Numbered from the stretch's first letter, positions 1 to 6,935 are shown. The stretch is 17,291 nucleotides of DNA from Sulfitobacter indolifex (GCF_022788655.1 NZ_CP084958.1:1-17291); one strand, 5' to 3'. Notes: generated from the sequence alone by a model not told the origin. Program-made: numbers and translations.

Positions 1-870
1 ATGGCTGATGGCAAACCACTCGATAAGCCATCCTCTCGCACACTGTCCTTTGCCCAACACGATCCGGCGACCGCCATGGCAAGTCTGTTTCGTCCGGTTG
101 CTCGCGGCCGCCGCCCGACTGGGCTCGAAATCACCGCGACATGGGGAAAGGTTGAGATTGAGTTTGGCGTTCACACCGCAGTGGACACGCGGGATCAGAC
201 GATCCTCTTGACCGTTATGGCTCTGGCCGCTGGCGGGCCGGAGATCAGCGCTGCATCTACGGGTACTATCGGCCAGCAACTCTGGCTCGACCTTAATGAG
301 CCCGGCAAGGTGACATTCGAAGGTCGAAGCACTGTCCTCGAAACCAACCTGTATACTGTGCTGCGCGAAAGCGGCCTCAAGCTTGGCGGTTCTGCATATG
401 ACAGCGTGCGAAAATCCCTAAAGCGACTGTCTCGCATCGATCTTATCGTCCGGGATGGAGACCATGGCAGTCGGCGTGAGTTCTCGCAGAGATTCTTGAG
501 CTACTACATGGATGAAAAATCCGGTCGGATTACCATCGCACTCAACACGAGGCTCGCAGAGGCTCTCGTTGGACATCATGTTCGGGTCAATCTCGACGAA
601 CGATCAGCCCTCTCAACTGATGCTGCACTGATCGCGCATGCTTGGCTGAGCGCGTGGATCCGCCCGGGCAGGAGCAGCCGGATCAGCCTGGACGGCCTGA
701 TCGGCAAGGTTTGGGGCGAAGGGGATGTGTCGCCACCCACGTTTCGCAAACGTCGGGAGAGACTGCGCGCTGCGCTTAACGAGATCCGTCAACTCCAAGG
801 ATGGACGATCATCGAAGATGAGCGGTCTGTTTTGCAGATTTCCCGGCCCGCCCTTATTGAGCGTGACTGA
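1..870 (+). CDS. repC: IncQ-type replication initiator RepC (iteron-binding)
   Basis: This 289-residue protein resembles RSF1010 RepC along its length. Shared features include an early HDPA segment, a middle segment reading RITIALNTRLAEAL (RSF1010 has RLYVALNPLIAQAV), the LSAWIRPG region, and TFRKRRERLRAALNEI near the C-terminus (RSF1010 TMRKRRQRVREALPEL). RepC proteins of this family bind the oriV iterons and open the origin. The ATG is base 1, and a GGGGGAG Shine-Dalgarno lies at the right end of the window if the sequence is circular. In that case the repA stop (bases 6-8) overlaps the repC start, implying translational coupling. The 22-bp iterons begin about 70 bp after the stop codon. 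Length is normal for the family (RSF1010 RepC is about 280 residues). The family call rests on remembered sequence and was not searched. Confidence 0.93.
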   Translation: MADGKPLDKPSSRTLSFAQHDPATAMASLFRPVARGRRPTGLEITATWGKVEIEFGVHTAVDTRDQTILLTVMALAAGGPEISAASTGTIGQQLWLDLNEPGKVTFEGRSTVLETNLYTVLRESGLKLGGSAYDSVRKSLKRLSRIDLIVRDGDHGSRREFSQRFLSYYMDEKSGRITIALNTRLAEALVGHHVRVNLDERSALSTDAALIAHAWLSAWIRPGRSSRISLDGLIGKVWGEGDVSPPTFRKRRERLRAALNEIRQLQGWTIIEDERSVLQISRPALIERD

Positions 871-942
871 TACGCCATATTTTATTTCCTAAACCGCAAG
901 ATGATGCGATTTTCTCCAAATCTGACACCCGTATTCGGGCTT

Positions 943-1030
943 AGGGCGCATCAGTCACAATTATATGGCGCAACAGTCACGCTCGCATGGCGCAACAGTC
1001 ACGCTTGCATGGCGCAACAGTCACGCCCCA
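943..1030. repeat. oriV iterons, 22-bp tandem repeats
   Basis: Three head-to-tail 22-bp copies start at 965, 987 and 1009, each beginning ATGGCGCAACAGTCACGC. The first two differ by one base, and the third diverges in its last few bases. A fourth, degenerate copy (943-964) keeps GGCGCA and CAGTCAC. The period is exact. IncQ origins carry 20- to 22-bp iterons bound by RepC, and these lie directly behind repC, so they are the probable RepC-binding sites. Confidence 0.92.
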
Positions 1031-1100
1031 TCTTTGGGGTTGCATTATTTCATATTTATAACAATGTCTTGCAGGTCGTTTTTTTGAAGGTCGGCCGCTT

Positions 1101-1126
1101 ACTATTAATTACAAAGAATTAATAGT
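1101..1126. repeat. 10-bp inverted repeat in oriV
   Basis: ACTATTAATT and AATTAATAGT are perfect inverted arms separated by six bases (ACAAAG). The element is almost entirely A/T, lies 70 bp after the last iteron, and shares its last two bases with the next palindrome. It could be an origin-melting element, an operator or a cruciform. Confidence 0.85.
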
Positions 1127-1142
1127 GCTCCATATGGAGCAC
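1125..1142. repeat. 18-bp perfect palindrome in oriV
   Basis: GTGCTCCATATGGAGCAC is perfectly self-complementary with no spacer. It directly abuts the preceding AT-rich inverted repeat. This is typical of a dimeric protein-binding site. No obvious regulator gene adjoins it. Confidence 0.85.
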
Positions 1143-1262
1143 ACATTTTATAAGGGCGGTAGGCCGGAGAGGGGGCGAAGCCCGAACCCTAACCGTTCCA
1201 ACAACATTTGGGCGGGGGCGATAGCCCGCTGGACGGGGCTGAAGGGGCTGGCAGGCCCAGTG

Positions 1263-1282
1263 TTCAAGTAACTTCAAGTAAC
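1263..1282. repeat. Tandem 10-bp direct repeat
   Basis: TTCAAGTAAC occurs twice back to back, followed by TT, at the right edge of the GC-rich origin segment. Function is unknown. Confidence 0.7.
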
Positions 1283-1359
1283 TTTGGATACCTGCCGCTC
1301 TTGCCAGCGGATTTGCTTTGCGGCACTCTCGAAGTATGACCCACGATCTGCGCACCAAC

Positions 1360-1405
1360 CCCTTCGCCTATCCCCGAATATCTGACTGATCCAGTCAGAT
1401 TGTCC
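1360..1405. promoter_or_regulatory. Inverted repeat beside an IncP-nic-like sequence (possible oriT or operator)
   Basis: ATCTGACTG and CAGTCAGAT are perfect 9-bp arms at 1380-1388 and 1392-1400 with a 3-base loop. The stem can be extended by flanking CCCCG/CGGGG pairing with mismatches. Immediately to the left is CTTCGCCTATCCCCG (1362-1376), which resembles the RP4 nic region CTTCACCTATCCTGC. A hairpin next to a nic-like core is how oriT regions look. However, in RP4 the hairpin lies on the other side of nic, and the transfer genes here are far away. There is no T-run, so it is not a good intrinsic terminator. Confidence 0.4.
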
Positions 1406-1523
1406 GGGGGAGTGCCAGGTGGGCAACGGGCCTTATACACCCTTATCAGGCGGCAGATTACCGTCGGCGCGAGAGTTCAATTCTCTCCACTCCTACCATC
1501 CCTATTCTTTTCGTGAGGGCACC

Positions 1524-1976
1524 ATGTCTAAAGCAATTGCATTGGCAGCAGTCCAAGATGCGATCGCTGCCAAGCACCCCGGTTTGTCGATCGATCTGAT
1601 CGCTCAGGTGCATCACATCCGCCCCGACGAGATCGCGCATATCGACGTGTACGGATGCAATGACACCGGGACGCGACGAGCAATCAGGGCGCATGCAGTG
1701 CGCCTCCTGCAGCAGTTGGGCATCCAGGTCGATCTTGTCGGGGGGCATGACGTACACACAGTATCGCCCGACTACTCCGATCCAGTTGCTGTGATGCTTT
1801 ATCGCAAGCAGTTGGATTTGATCGCTGATATCGATGCACCTATCGAGCCATCCGCATCTGTCTTGCCGCCGTTCCGCGTCCCCCCGGACGCTGAGGTCGA
1901 GGCAGAGCTCGCGGAGGCGATGCCGCTCTTGCGTCGGATGGAGGCTGCAATCAAAGACAGCGATGACGATGTCTGA
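1524..1976 (+). CDS. Hypothetical protein, 150 residues (first of three overlapping genes)
   Basis: I do not recognise this protein. The ATG at 1524 is preferred over an in-frame upstream start at 1419 because a GTGAGGG Shine-Dalgarno (1513-1519) lies at the right distance and the residues before it look like untranslated leader. The N-terminal half mixes helices with short beta-like runs (IAHIDVYGCND, IQVDLVGGHDVHTV). The C-terminal 40 residues are strongly acidic and end in DSDDDV. No signal peptide or membrane segment is seen. Its last codons overlap the next gene (start about 1969), which implies co-translation. Confidence 0.75.
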   Translation: MSKAIALAAVQDAIAAKHPGLSIDLIAQVHHIRPDEIAHIDVYGCNDTGTRRAIRAHAVRLLQQLGIQVDLVGGHDVHTVSPDYSDPVAVMLYRKQLDLIADIDAPIEPSASVLPPFRVPPDAEVEAELAEAMPLLRRMEAAIKDSDDDV

Positions 1977-2319
1977 GATGTCCAACCGCCACGCCGCAAT
2001 TCACGATGACATCGAGCTCGCGCTCCTGACTGATCCCACGCCGGCGGGGTGGGTCTATGTCAACCTAGACGGCATCACCCCCCGCATCATCGCCCACACC
2101 GAAGACAAAGCCACCTATGTCGCATATACGGAGAGGCTCCTCGCTGTTTTGCACTCGTTACATGGGGATCTCCGCGCGGTTGGACACAAATCACAACACA
2201 ACACCGCAGATTTCTCGGATGACCAGAGGGCTGCAGCCCGACCTGCACTAGCAGCCCGCCTTGCTGATGCGGGCTGCTCAGACGATGAGATCGAGCAGCT
2301 CATCGCGCCCGATGACTGA
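1969..2319 (+). CDS. Hypothetical protein, about 116 residues (second of three overlapping genes)
   Basis: I do not recognise this protein. In-frame ATGs at 1963, 1969 and 1978 all lie at the end of the previous gene; 1969 (M-S-E-M-S) is chosen, but the exact start is uncertain. No strong Shine-Dalgarno is visible, so translation probably depends on the upstream gene. The protein has a possible beta strand (GWVYVNLDGITPRIIAHT) followed by helices, and ends in an acidic SDDEIEQLIAPDD tail. The 3' end overlaps the next start as ATGACTGA. Confidence 0.65.
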   Translation: MSEMSNRHAAIHDDIELALLTDPTPAGWVYVNLDGITPRIIAHTEDKATYVAYTERLLAVLHSLHGDLRAVGHKSQHNTADFSDDQRAAARPALAARLADAGCSDDEIEQLIAPDD

Positions 2320-2512
2320 CGAGCTGTTTCCGCCGGGCATCACGCATATCGAGGTGAAGTGCTGGGACTGCGGGCATACGGTGACGCGCAAACCGAGTGA
2401 TGTCCCCGAGGGCATTACGCAGCATGAATTCGAGCGCCGATCGATTTGCAAATGTGGTACGGGGTGGCCGCAGGTAACGCGGTATCCGCGCAAGGCGTCG
2501 ACATCGATGTGA
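2312..2512 (+). CDS. Small zinc-ribbon-like protein, 66 residues (third of three overlapping genes)
   Basis: The ATG at 2312 overlaps the stop of the previous gene (ATGACTGA), which suggests re-initiation. An upstream in-frame start at 2261 would only add a shadow of the previous gene. Four cysteines are arranged as CWDC (17 and 20) and CKC (47 and 49). CGH follows the first pair and G the second. This CxxC...CxC layout fits a small zinc ribbon or metal-binding fold, perhaps a nucleic-acid-binding or adaptor protein. I know no specific family. Confidence 0.6.
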   Translation: MTDELFPPGITHIEVKCWDCGHTVTRKPSDVPEGITQHEFERRSICKCGTGWPQVTRYPRKASTSM

Positions 2513-2865
2513 TCGAGCCGACGATACCGGAATATCTTCATAATCGGCAGCGAGATGTTTGGTGATGCACAGACCGTCCGCTGCCGGTCGGCCGCTCTGC
2601 GCTGGATGATATCGGTCGCCTTGCTCATATCGCTTGTGCTATACGAAACATGAGATGATCGACCAACTGCAACAGCGTCTCCCCGCCTCTTCGGAGGTCC
2701 ACGCGTGAGCGAGATAAATTAAGTGGATGTTGGATCACAGGGCTGCCCGAGGGCAGCCCTACTCTATGGGGCTCCTAAATATGGTGCATTGGACGCAGTG
2801 AAGGGATTTACGTTCTGTAAACCATTCAAGCCAACATGCTCTGTTGAATTCAATGGAGACTGATC
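2513..2865. other. Intergenic region, no clear gene
   Basis: No supported ORF is present. It holds the strong hairpin at 2739-2760, a weaker TTTAC/GTAAA stem near 2807-2821, and one GAATTC site at 2846. A GTG-started 18-codon frame directly overlapping the previous stop (2509) is noted but not called. Confidence 0.6.
2739..2760 (+). terminator. Strong hairpin, probable terminator of the three-gene cluster
   Basis: AGGGCTGCCC and GGGCAGCCCT are perfect 10-bp arms with a 2-base GA spacer, so a few inner pairs must open to form the loop. It lies 230 bp after the last gene of the cluster. It is followed by ACTCTATG rather than a T-run, so termination efficiency is uncertain; it could instead be a dimeric binding site. 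Confidence 0.5.
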
Positions 2866-2952
2866 ATGCGTTACCATTTCATCAATTTCATAAGTCGCAT
2901 TGCTGCGCGTATTATAGCTGAGTTGATCCGCGATCTTTGGCCCTGGAAGTAA
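2866..2952 (+). CDS. Small cationic amphipathic peptide, 28 residues (possible type I toxin-like)
   Basis: A GGAG Shine-Dalgarno (2855-2858) precedes an ATG by seven bases. The peptide has isoleucines and leucines spaced as in one amphipathic helix (RIIAELIRDL), positive charges on one face, and an aromatic end (WPWK). A second peptide of the same design lies at 7167-7247 on the minus strand, and the two genes share AGTTGATCCGCG in the same codon phase (LIR). Two independent copies with good ribosome sites argue that it is a real gene. Such peptides include membrane-acting type I toxins and small membrane regulators. No antisense RNA is obvious here, and the function is unknown. Confidence 0.55.
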   Translation: MRYHFINFISRIAARIIAELIRDLWPWK

Positions 2953-3806
2953 GCTGTTGCGGGCTGAGCATTAGGGGGTCTGCTCCGGCTCAGTGCAAAA
3001 TCCTACGCTAAGAAATATTTTTCCCTGACGCTGGCACCCTTTGCGGAATTTACATTTAGACATGAGCTGAGATGCACGACTTCGCTATCTGAGAACCTAT
3101 TTTACATCCGTTTCACAAACCTGCGTTTGTGAAAGCCGCCATTCGCTGCGCTGCGCATAAAATCACACAGTGCGGACTTTCCCGACATTGGCCTTTAGGC
3201 ATATTGCTGACGCAGCATCCGTTTGCATCTGCGGTGCGTTCGTTGTCGCAGCGCAGCGCAAATCACCGAAGCAGCCGTTAGACAGCAAGGATTTGGCGGA
3301 GACCGAAACTGTAAATTCGCTGCAGCCTGATCCAACAGCTCAGACGCGGACTTTACGGACCTTCGCTGCGGACGCTTAGTTTCCGCCGCGATTGCGAAGA
3401 CCTCAGAGAGGAAGGGCGGAATACGGAGACGCTGTCAGCCGACATTCAGCCGATGTAGTAACCGCGCGCTATTCTGCGCTGCCGCAGCCCCGCTTGAATT
3501 GAGAGCGCGGCAACAAACTGCAGAAGTGGTTCCCGGGGAACGGGGACAGATATATTCTTTCCGGCTTGGAAACGCAGCGACTATAACAACCGTTAGGGAC
3601 GCTTAGGCCTAAACAAAAAGGCAAGTCTAATAGCCGGTCTTCGTGGCTTATCCAGCTATATCCGACGCGCCCCATGCAGCGCGTTAACCAGCAGCGCCTT
3701 AGGCGATCGGCTCGGACCCCTCATAGGCAAAATAGGAGGGGCAAACAGTCCCCGATCCACGCTTGGAGGGTGGGGCAGCACGGTAGACTATCACAACCAA
3801 GCTGTT
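2953..3806. other. Long non-coding region, possibly decayed sequence
   Basis: About 850 bp carries no convincing gene. The open frames present (for example 3170-3379 plus and 3469-3675 minus) lack Shine-Dalgarno sites and have low-complexity, unlikely protein composition. Recurrent pieces such as GCGGACTTT and TTCGCTGCG (about 3170-3380) give the look of degraded or repeat-derived DNA. Hairpins: CTGAGC/GCTCAG (2964-2993) just after the small peptide gene, and the 10-bp inverted repeat at 3111-3134. Confidence 0.6.
3111..3134. repeat. 10-bp perfect inverted repeat
   Basis: TTTCACAAAC and GTTTGTGAAA flank a CTGC loop. There is no T-run on either side, so it is not a typical terminator. It could be an operator, a recombination-site arm or an RNA stem. 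No neighbouring gene explains it. Confidence 0.75.
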
Positions 3807-5237
3807 TTACTTTTGGTTTCTAACGGCGCGCCGCATTGCCCTGTAAGCAGGACTGGAGAGTTCAAAATCGTCCGGCAAGCCCCATTTGGAGCGATAAGCT
3901 TCCGGCGTCATATCGTGCTTTTGGCTAATATGGCGACGCAGAACATTCAGCTCTTCACCGCATTCCAAGCAGGTGATGTGGCGGGGGTCACTCTGCTCAT
4001 CCTCCTCTATCTGCTCATCGGTCACCAAGCTACGAGCTGTCGGGAGGCAAATTGTAAAGTGGGTTCCTTCACCAAGTTCACTCGAAAGGGATAACGTGCC
4101 CCCCAGCAAATCGACTTCACGCTTGATGATGTTCATGCCGAGCCCAGTCCCGCCACCTTCGCGCGCAGTTTGCGGGTCATGGCCTTCAAACTCATCAAAA
4201 AGCCTGCTTTGCAGATTGGGTCCTATACCGAGGCCAGTATCGCTTACGCGAAGAATGACGAAGTCTTCTTGCGAAGTAGCTTCAACTGTCACCTGGACTT
4301 CGCCATCGGCTGTGAATTTAATCGCATTTGATACAAGCTGTTCCATCACGTTTGTGAGAATGGCGACATCGAACAAGAAGATTGTATTGGCGTTGGCTTG
4401 GTTATTGAATGTTAGGGCGATCCCCTTGGAACGAGCCGCCTTGAGGTTTCTGGCGACGACATCTTCGATCACGTTGATAAGATCAAAAGATTCTGCCGCA
4501 ATGGAAGCGGTAGCCGTGTCCAGCTCCGTGATGCGAACCAGATCCTCCGTAAGCGCGAGCAAACGAGACGTATTCCGCTCAATTACCTCCACTAAGTTAC
4601 GAGCTTTATCGTCTGCTGAGATAGCACTAAGAAGACGCGCGGCTCCAGAAATTGCGCTTAAAGGCGTCCGGACTTCATGGTTCGCATGCGACAGAAAACT
4701 TGCTCGGGTTCGAGCCGCTTTCTCTGCAAAAAGTTTAGCCCTTGCTCGATCTCTTACTGCTGAAGCCAGATAAAACTGGTCGTCAGCAATTGAAGCCAGG
4801 CGTATCAATAGTTCCACGTCTTGCTCAGACCACTCTCGTGGACGTTGATCTGAGCAGCAAAGCGCACCAATCGGTTTGCCGCGCTCGCCGTGAAACGGAA
4901 CGCCGAGATAGCTGACGACGCCGTAATCCTCTATTGCAGGATTGTGCATGTGAAGTGGATGCTCTCGAGCATCGGTCAATAGCAACGTCGAACGACTGTC
5001 TCGCACATGTTTGCAGAAGGAATGGCTCAACGGCGTCGCACGGCTCTGCTGCAGCTCATCCGGGACACCAACGGCTGATTTCAACAGTTGTCGACCACCT
5101 GCATCGTCAATGACCGTGAGAAGCGAAACCGGTACACCTAAGAGCCGCGAGGCCAAACTGGTGATTTTATCAAACCGGAAATCAAATTCAGAAAACGGCA
5201 TGCTGAGCCCCGACAGGGCCATCGTGTTATAGTTCAT
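3807..5237 (-). CDS. GAF sensor histidine kinase fused to a C-terminal Ros/MucR zinc-finger domain
   Basis: From the preferred ATG at 5237 the protein has 476 residues; a GTG at 5402 would add 55 poorly conserved-looking residues. A GAF domain (about 15-160) shows LGVPVSLLTVID and GVPFHGERGKPIGALC. A HisKA helix follows with the phospho-acceptor in HANHEVRTPLS (second His, H187). The ATPase domain has an N box (SNAIKFT, N304), G1 (DTGLGIG) and G2 (GGGTGLGM). After about residue 400 comes an acidic linker, then CLEC...H...H (C423, C426, H436, H441), MTPEAYRSKWGLP and SPAYRAMR. The CxxC-x9-H-x4-H spacing and the YR-KWGLP motif are those of Ros/MucR DNA-binding regulators of alphaproteobacteria. 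There is no receiver domain and no membrane helix. It should be a cytosolic sensor that may itself bind DNA. No partner response regulator is encoded here. Confidence 0.9.
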   Translation of the reverse strand: MNYNTMALSGLSMPFSEFDFRFDKITSLASRLLGVPVSLLTVIDDAGGRQLLKSAVGVPDELQQSRATPLSHSFCKHVRDSRSTLLLTDAREHPLHMHNPAIEDYGVVSYLGVPFHGERGKPIGALCCSDQRPREWSEQDVELLIRLASIADDQFYLASAVRDRARAKLFAEKAARTRASFLSHANHEVRTPLSAISGAARLLSAISADDKARNLVEVIERNTSRLLALTEDLVRITELDTATASIAAESFDLINVIEDVVARNLKAARSKGIALTFNNQANANTIFLFDVAILTNVMEQLVSNAIKFTADGEVQVTVEATSQEDFVILRVSDTGLGIGPNLQSRLFDEFEGHDPQTAREGGGTGLGMNIIKREVDLLGGTLSLSSELGEGTHFTICLPTARSLVTDEQIEEDEQSDPRHITCLECGEELNVLRRHISQKHDMTPEAYRSKWGLPDDFELSSPAYRAMRRAVRNQK

Positions 5238-5917
5238 GAAGGTGTCTTTCTGACAGCGTGGGCGTTCGAGCACATCGCCCGTAGACGCAATGCGAGAGAA
5301 AAGATGAAGTCCGCAGTTAGGGGCGAGGGACTGACGAAACAATGCTGAATTCACTGGGGATGAATGAAATTGCTGCGGTGCAGCGAATAAATGCTGAGAC
5401 ACAAGCTTGCTTTCAGCGGAAGTTGGCCTAAGTCGGCAACGTCTGAAACGCGGGGCGGGGGAGATAGGACGCGTTTCAGAGCTGATTTAAATGAACGGCA
5501 TTTTGATCCTGCACATTCGTCGTCCAGCCTAAGAATGCTGCGTGACGCACAGACGGCTGGTTCGGTGACGCCTCTCTACGGAGATTCCCCTGGCTTTGAA
5601 GTTTTCCTTAGGGCGGGTCGCAACAAGATGGATTTTTGCACACGCAAAATCCTGAGGGGCGGCAGACCTCCGCCCCCCACGAGGTCAGTATGGGCTCGGA
5701 CCGGACATCAGCCCATAGCAGAACGGATCGACATCTGAACGTCGTTGGCGTGCGGTTGCTGCCGTTCGCCAACCCAGAACTGACCTTCGTACATCCGGCA
5801 GCGGTCGGCGGGACTGAGCCCTGTATGGACATCGGCGTATTCTCCGAAAAGTATTGGCTTCTGGGATGAACGCTTCGGAGCAGTCCGCACAATCATGGAG
5901 CGTTGAGCGTGCAGTTC
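5238..5917. other. Non-coding region upstream of the kinase gene
   Basis: No convincing gene. The frames at 5608-5896 (minus) and 5636-5869 (plus) lack ribosome sites and show unlikely composition. Structures seen are the 11-bp inverted repeat at 5442-5480 and a hairpin GGATTTTTGC-ACAC-GCAAAATCC with one bulged T (5630-5652). The part left of 5402 could alternatively be the extended N-terminus of the kinase. Confidence 0.6.
5442..5480. promoter_or_regulatory. 11-bp inverted repeat upstream of the kinase/zinc-finger gene
   Basis: TCTGAAACGCG (5442-5452) and CGCGTTTCAGA (5470-5480) are perfect inverted arms with a 17-base G-rich spacer. The element lies about 205 bp upstream of the preferred kinase start, in its likely promoter region. 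It may be an operator, possibly for the zinc finger of the kinase itself; that link is inference. Confidence 0.6.
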
Positions 5918-6354
5918 TTATTCCGCTAACGAGAAGGCGAAGACTGCGGAGTCCACTGCGGAGCCCCTCGGAATTGCTTCATATCGTCCGTCTTCGACTG
6001 ACCTGACGACAAAGCAGTTTTTTCGCAAGCCGTAGGTGTCGCTCCACCACTCCAGTTCGTAGCATATAGCGCCATCAGTAATGGCCCGCTGTCCGCACAG
6101 TCCTTGTCATCAGAAGACGTACGGACGCAAAGCTCATTATTTGTCTGCCAAGTCCATACGCCCCAGCCATTTTCAGTCACCCAGACTTTGCCGTCGACTA
6201 TTTCTCGCAAAGAGTCGTCACTGACATTTTCGGCATGCGCCGAGCTCCAAACTCCCACAACACTTGCAAAAAGAATGGCTGTCACGCGGTGTAACGACGG
6301 TATGATGGTGCCAATTCTGGTTACAGACCCGGTGGCTACCCTCGGTGGTGACAT
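5918..6354 (-). pseudogene. Exported small protein, broken by an apparent one-base frameshift
   Basis: The ATG at 6354 has an AGGGAG Shine-Dalgarno six bases upstream. The first frame encodes a signal peptide (SLHRVTAILFASVVGVWSSAHA, with AHA as cleavage site) and a mature part with SLREIVDGKVWVTENGWGVW and NNELCVRTSSDDKDCADSG. After that the frame becomes unlikely protein. The next frame supplies a natural end: ITDGAICYELEWWSD, YGLRKNCFVVRSV, to a TAA at 5918-5920. Restoring one base near 6084-6096, for example a fourth G in the GGG run on the coding strand, joins both parts into a 145-residue protein with four cysteines. I recall similar small periplasmic proteins in alphaproteobacteria but cannot name the family. 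The break could be a real mutation or a homopolymer sequencing error. Confidence 0.75.
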
Positions 6355-6526
6355 GACGTTCTCCCTGACCGCCCGATGCAAGATTCAGTGTATCACAACT
6401 TTGCCTACTTTAGTAGTGAGGTAGGGAGAATTGGATTTCCAACAATCAGCAAGTAGCAGAGCAGCAGTCCACCATCTTCTCGTGCCTTGACGGGGGTACA
6501 TCCACCTAAATCTAACGTCTGCTTAG

Positions 6527-6554
6527 TCCCGCAACCTGTGTCCCGCAACCTGTG
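6527..6554. repeat. Exact 14-bp tandem duplication
   Basis: TCCCGCAACCTGTG occurs twice with no spacer (6527-6540 and 6541-6554). It looks like a recent slippage duplication in non-coding DNA. Confidence 0.8.
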
Positions 6555-6686
6555 AATTCGACGGCTGATCCATGCTGCGACATGCACAGATGGCCGCTTT
6601 CCACGCTGCGCAACGGCATCCATTTTTTCGCTAACGCGACATTTTTTGTGCTGCGAGCGCCCGCAGCGCGAAAATCGAATTCACAG
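6550..6686. repeat. 12-bp inverted repeat pair bounding 113 bp
   Basis: CTGTGAATTCGA (6550-6561) and TCGAATTCACAG (6675-6686) are perfect inverted copies, each containing GAATTC. The segment between them has no gene. It may be a small non-autonomous element, or chance helped by the palindromic GAATTC core. Confidence 0.5.
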
Positions 6687-6792
6687 TGTGGGCTCTGAAC
6701 TGCCGTTCGCTGTATCGAGAAGGAACGACCGGTTTTGCTTAACGTAGGATTTAGCACTGAGCCGGAGGAGACCCCATTAGGCACACCTTCCC

Positions 6793-6835
6793 CGCTCGCT
6801 GCCTGCATGTTTCTGAAACTGCGGTCGCGCGAGCG
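6793..6835. repeat. Stem-loop directly downstream of the 31-codon ORF
   Basis: CGCTCGC (6793-6799) and GCGAGCG (6829-6835) form a 7-bp stem around a smaller GTTT/AAAC stem. It sits just after the stop of the minus-strand ORF at 6840-6935. No T-run follows. Confidence 0.5.
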
Positions 6836-6839
6836 AGGT

Positions 6840-6935
6840 TTAGCGGCGGTCGGGGCCGACGATCACGTAGAGGATCGCAAGGACGATCAGCTCCACGGTG
6901 ACGTCATGCATGACCGCCAAAAAGGCGTCCAGCAT
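6840..6935 (-). CDS. Small single-span membrane peptide, 31 residues
   Basis: A GGAG Shine-Dalgarno lies five bases before the ATG. The peptide begins MLDAFLAVMHD, then has a hydrophobic run of about 17 residues (VELIVLAILYVIVG), and ends PDRR with a positive tail. It is too short for normal gene finders. The layout of one helix and a charged end is shared by type I toxins and small membrane regulators. A minus-strand intrinsic terminator lies just upstream (6972-6998), so it may be expressed only by read-through. No homologue is recognised. Confidence 0.45.
   Translation of the reverse strand: MLDAFLAVMHDVTVELIVLAILYVIVGPDRR

Larger units (their letters stand above)
931..1300. other. Putative vegetative origin oriV (iterons, AT-rich and GC-rich segments)
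   Basis: After the iterons there is a CCCCA/TGGGG hairpin (1026-1039). An AT-rich stretch follows (about 1040-1125), then two touching inverted repeats (1101-1126 and 1125-1142), then a GC-rich stretch (about 1150-1260) with short GGGC/GCCC stem-loops. Iterons next to AT-rich and GC-rich blocks are the known order in IncQ origins. The single-strand initiation sites (ssiA/ssiB) of IncQ plasmids are stem-loops, and candidates would lie in the GC-rich part. I could not match them to a known ssi sequence. The boundaries are approximate. Confidence 0.75.
6355..6839. other. Non-coding region with short repeats
   Basis: No supported gene in about 480 bp; frames such as 6512-6808 (minus) and 6735-7019 (plus) lack ribosome sites. 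It contains the 14-bp tandem duplication at 6527-6554, the 12-bp inverted repeat at 6550/6686, and a GCTGCG/CGCAGC stem near 6650-6667. Confidence 0.55.

Noticed and set aside
2509..2628. GTG-started 18-codon frame overlapping the end of the zinc-ribbon-like gene
   Set aside because: Too short, with a single TGA stop and no separate evidence; could be a remnant, but nothing supports it.
3170..3379. 69-codon plus-strand open frame
   Set aside because: No Shine-Dalgarno, no recognisable motif, and it lies in repeat-like non-coding sequence.
3973..4773. 266-codon plus-strand open frame opposite the kinase
   Set aside because: It is the antisense shadow of the kinase gene; its Ser/Arg-rich composition has no protein features.
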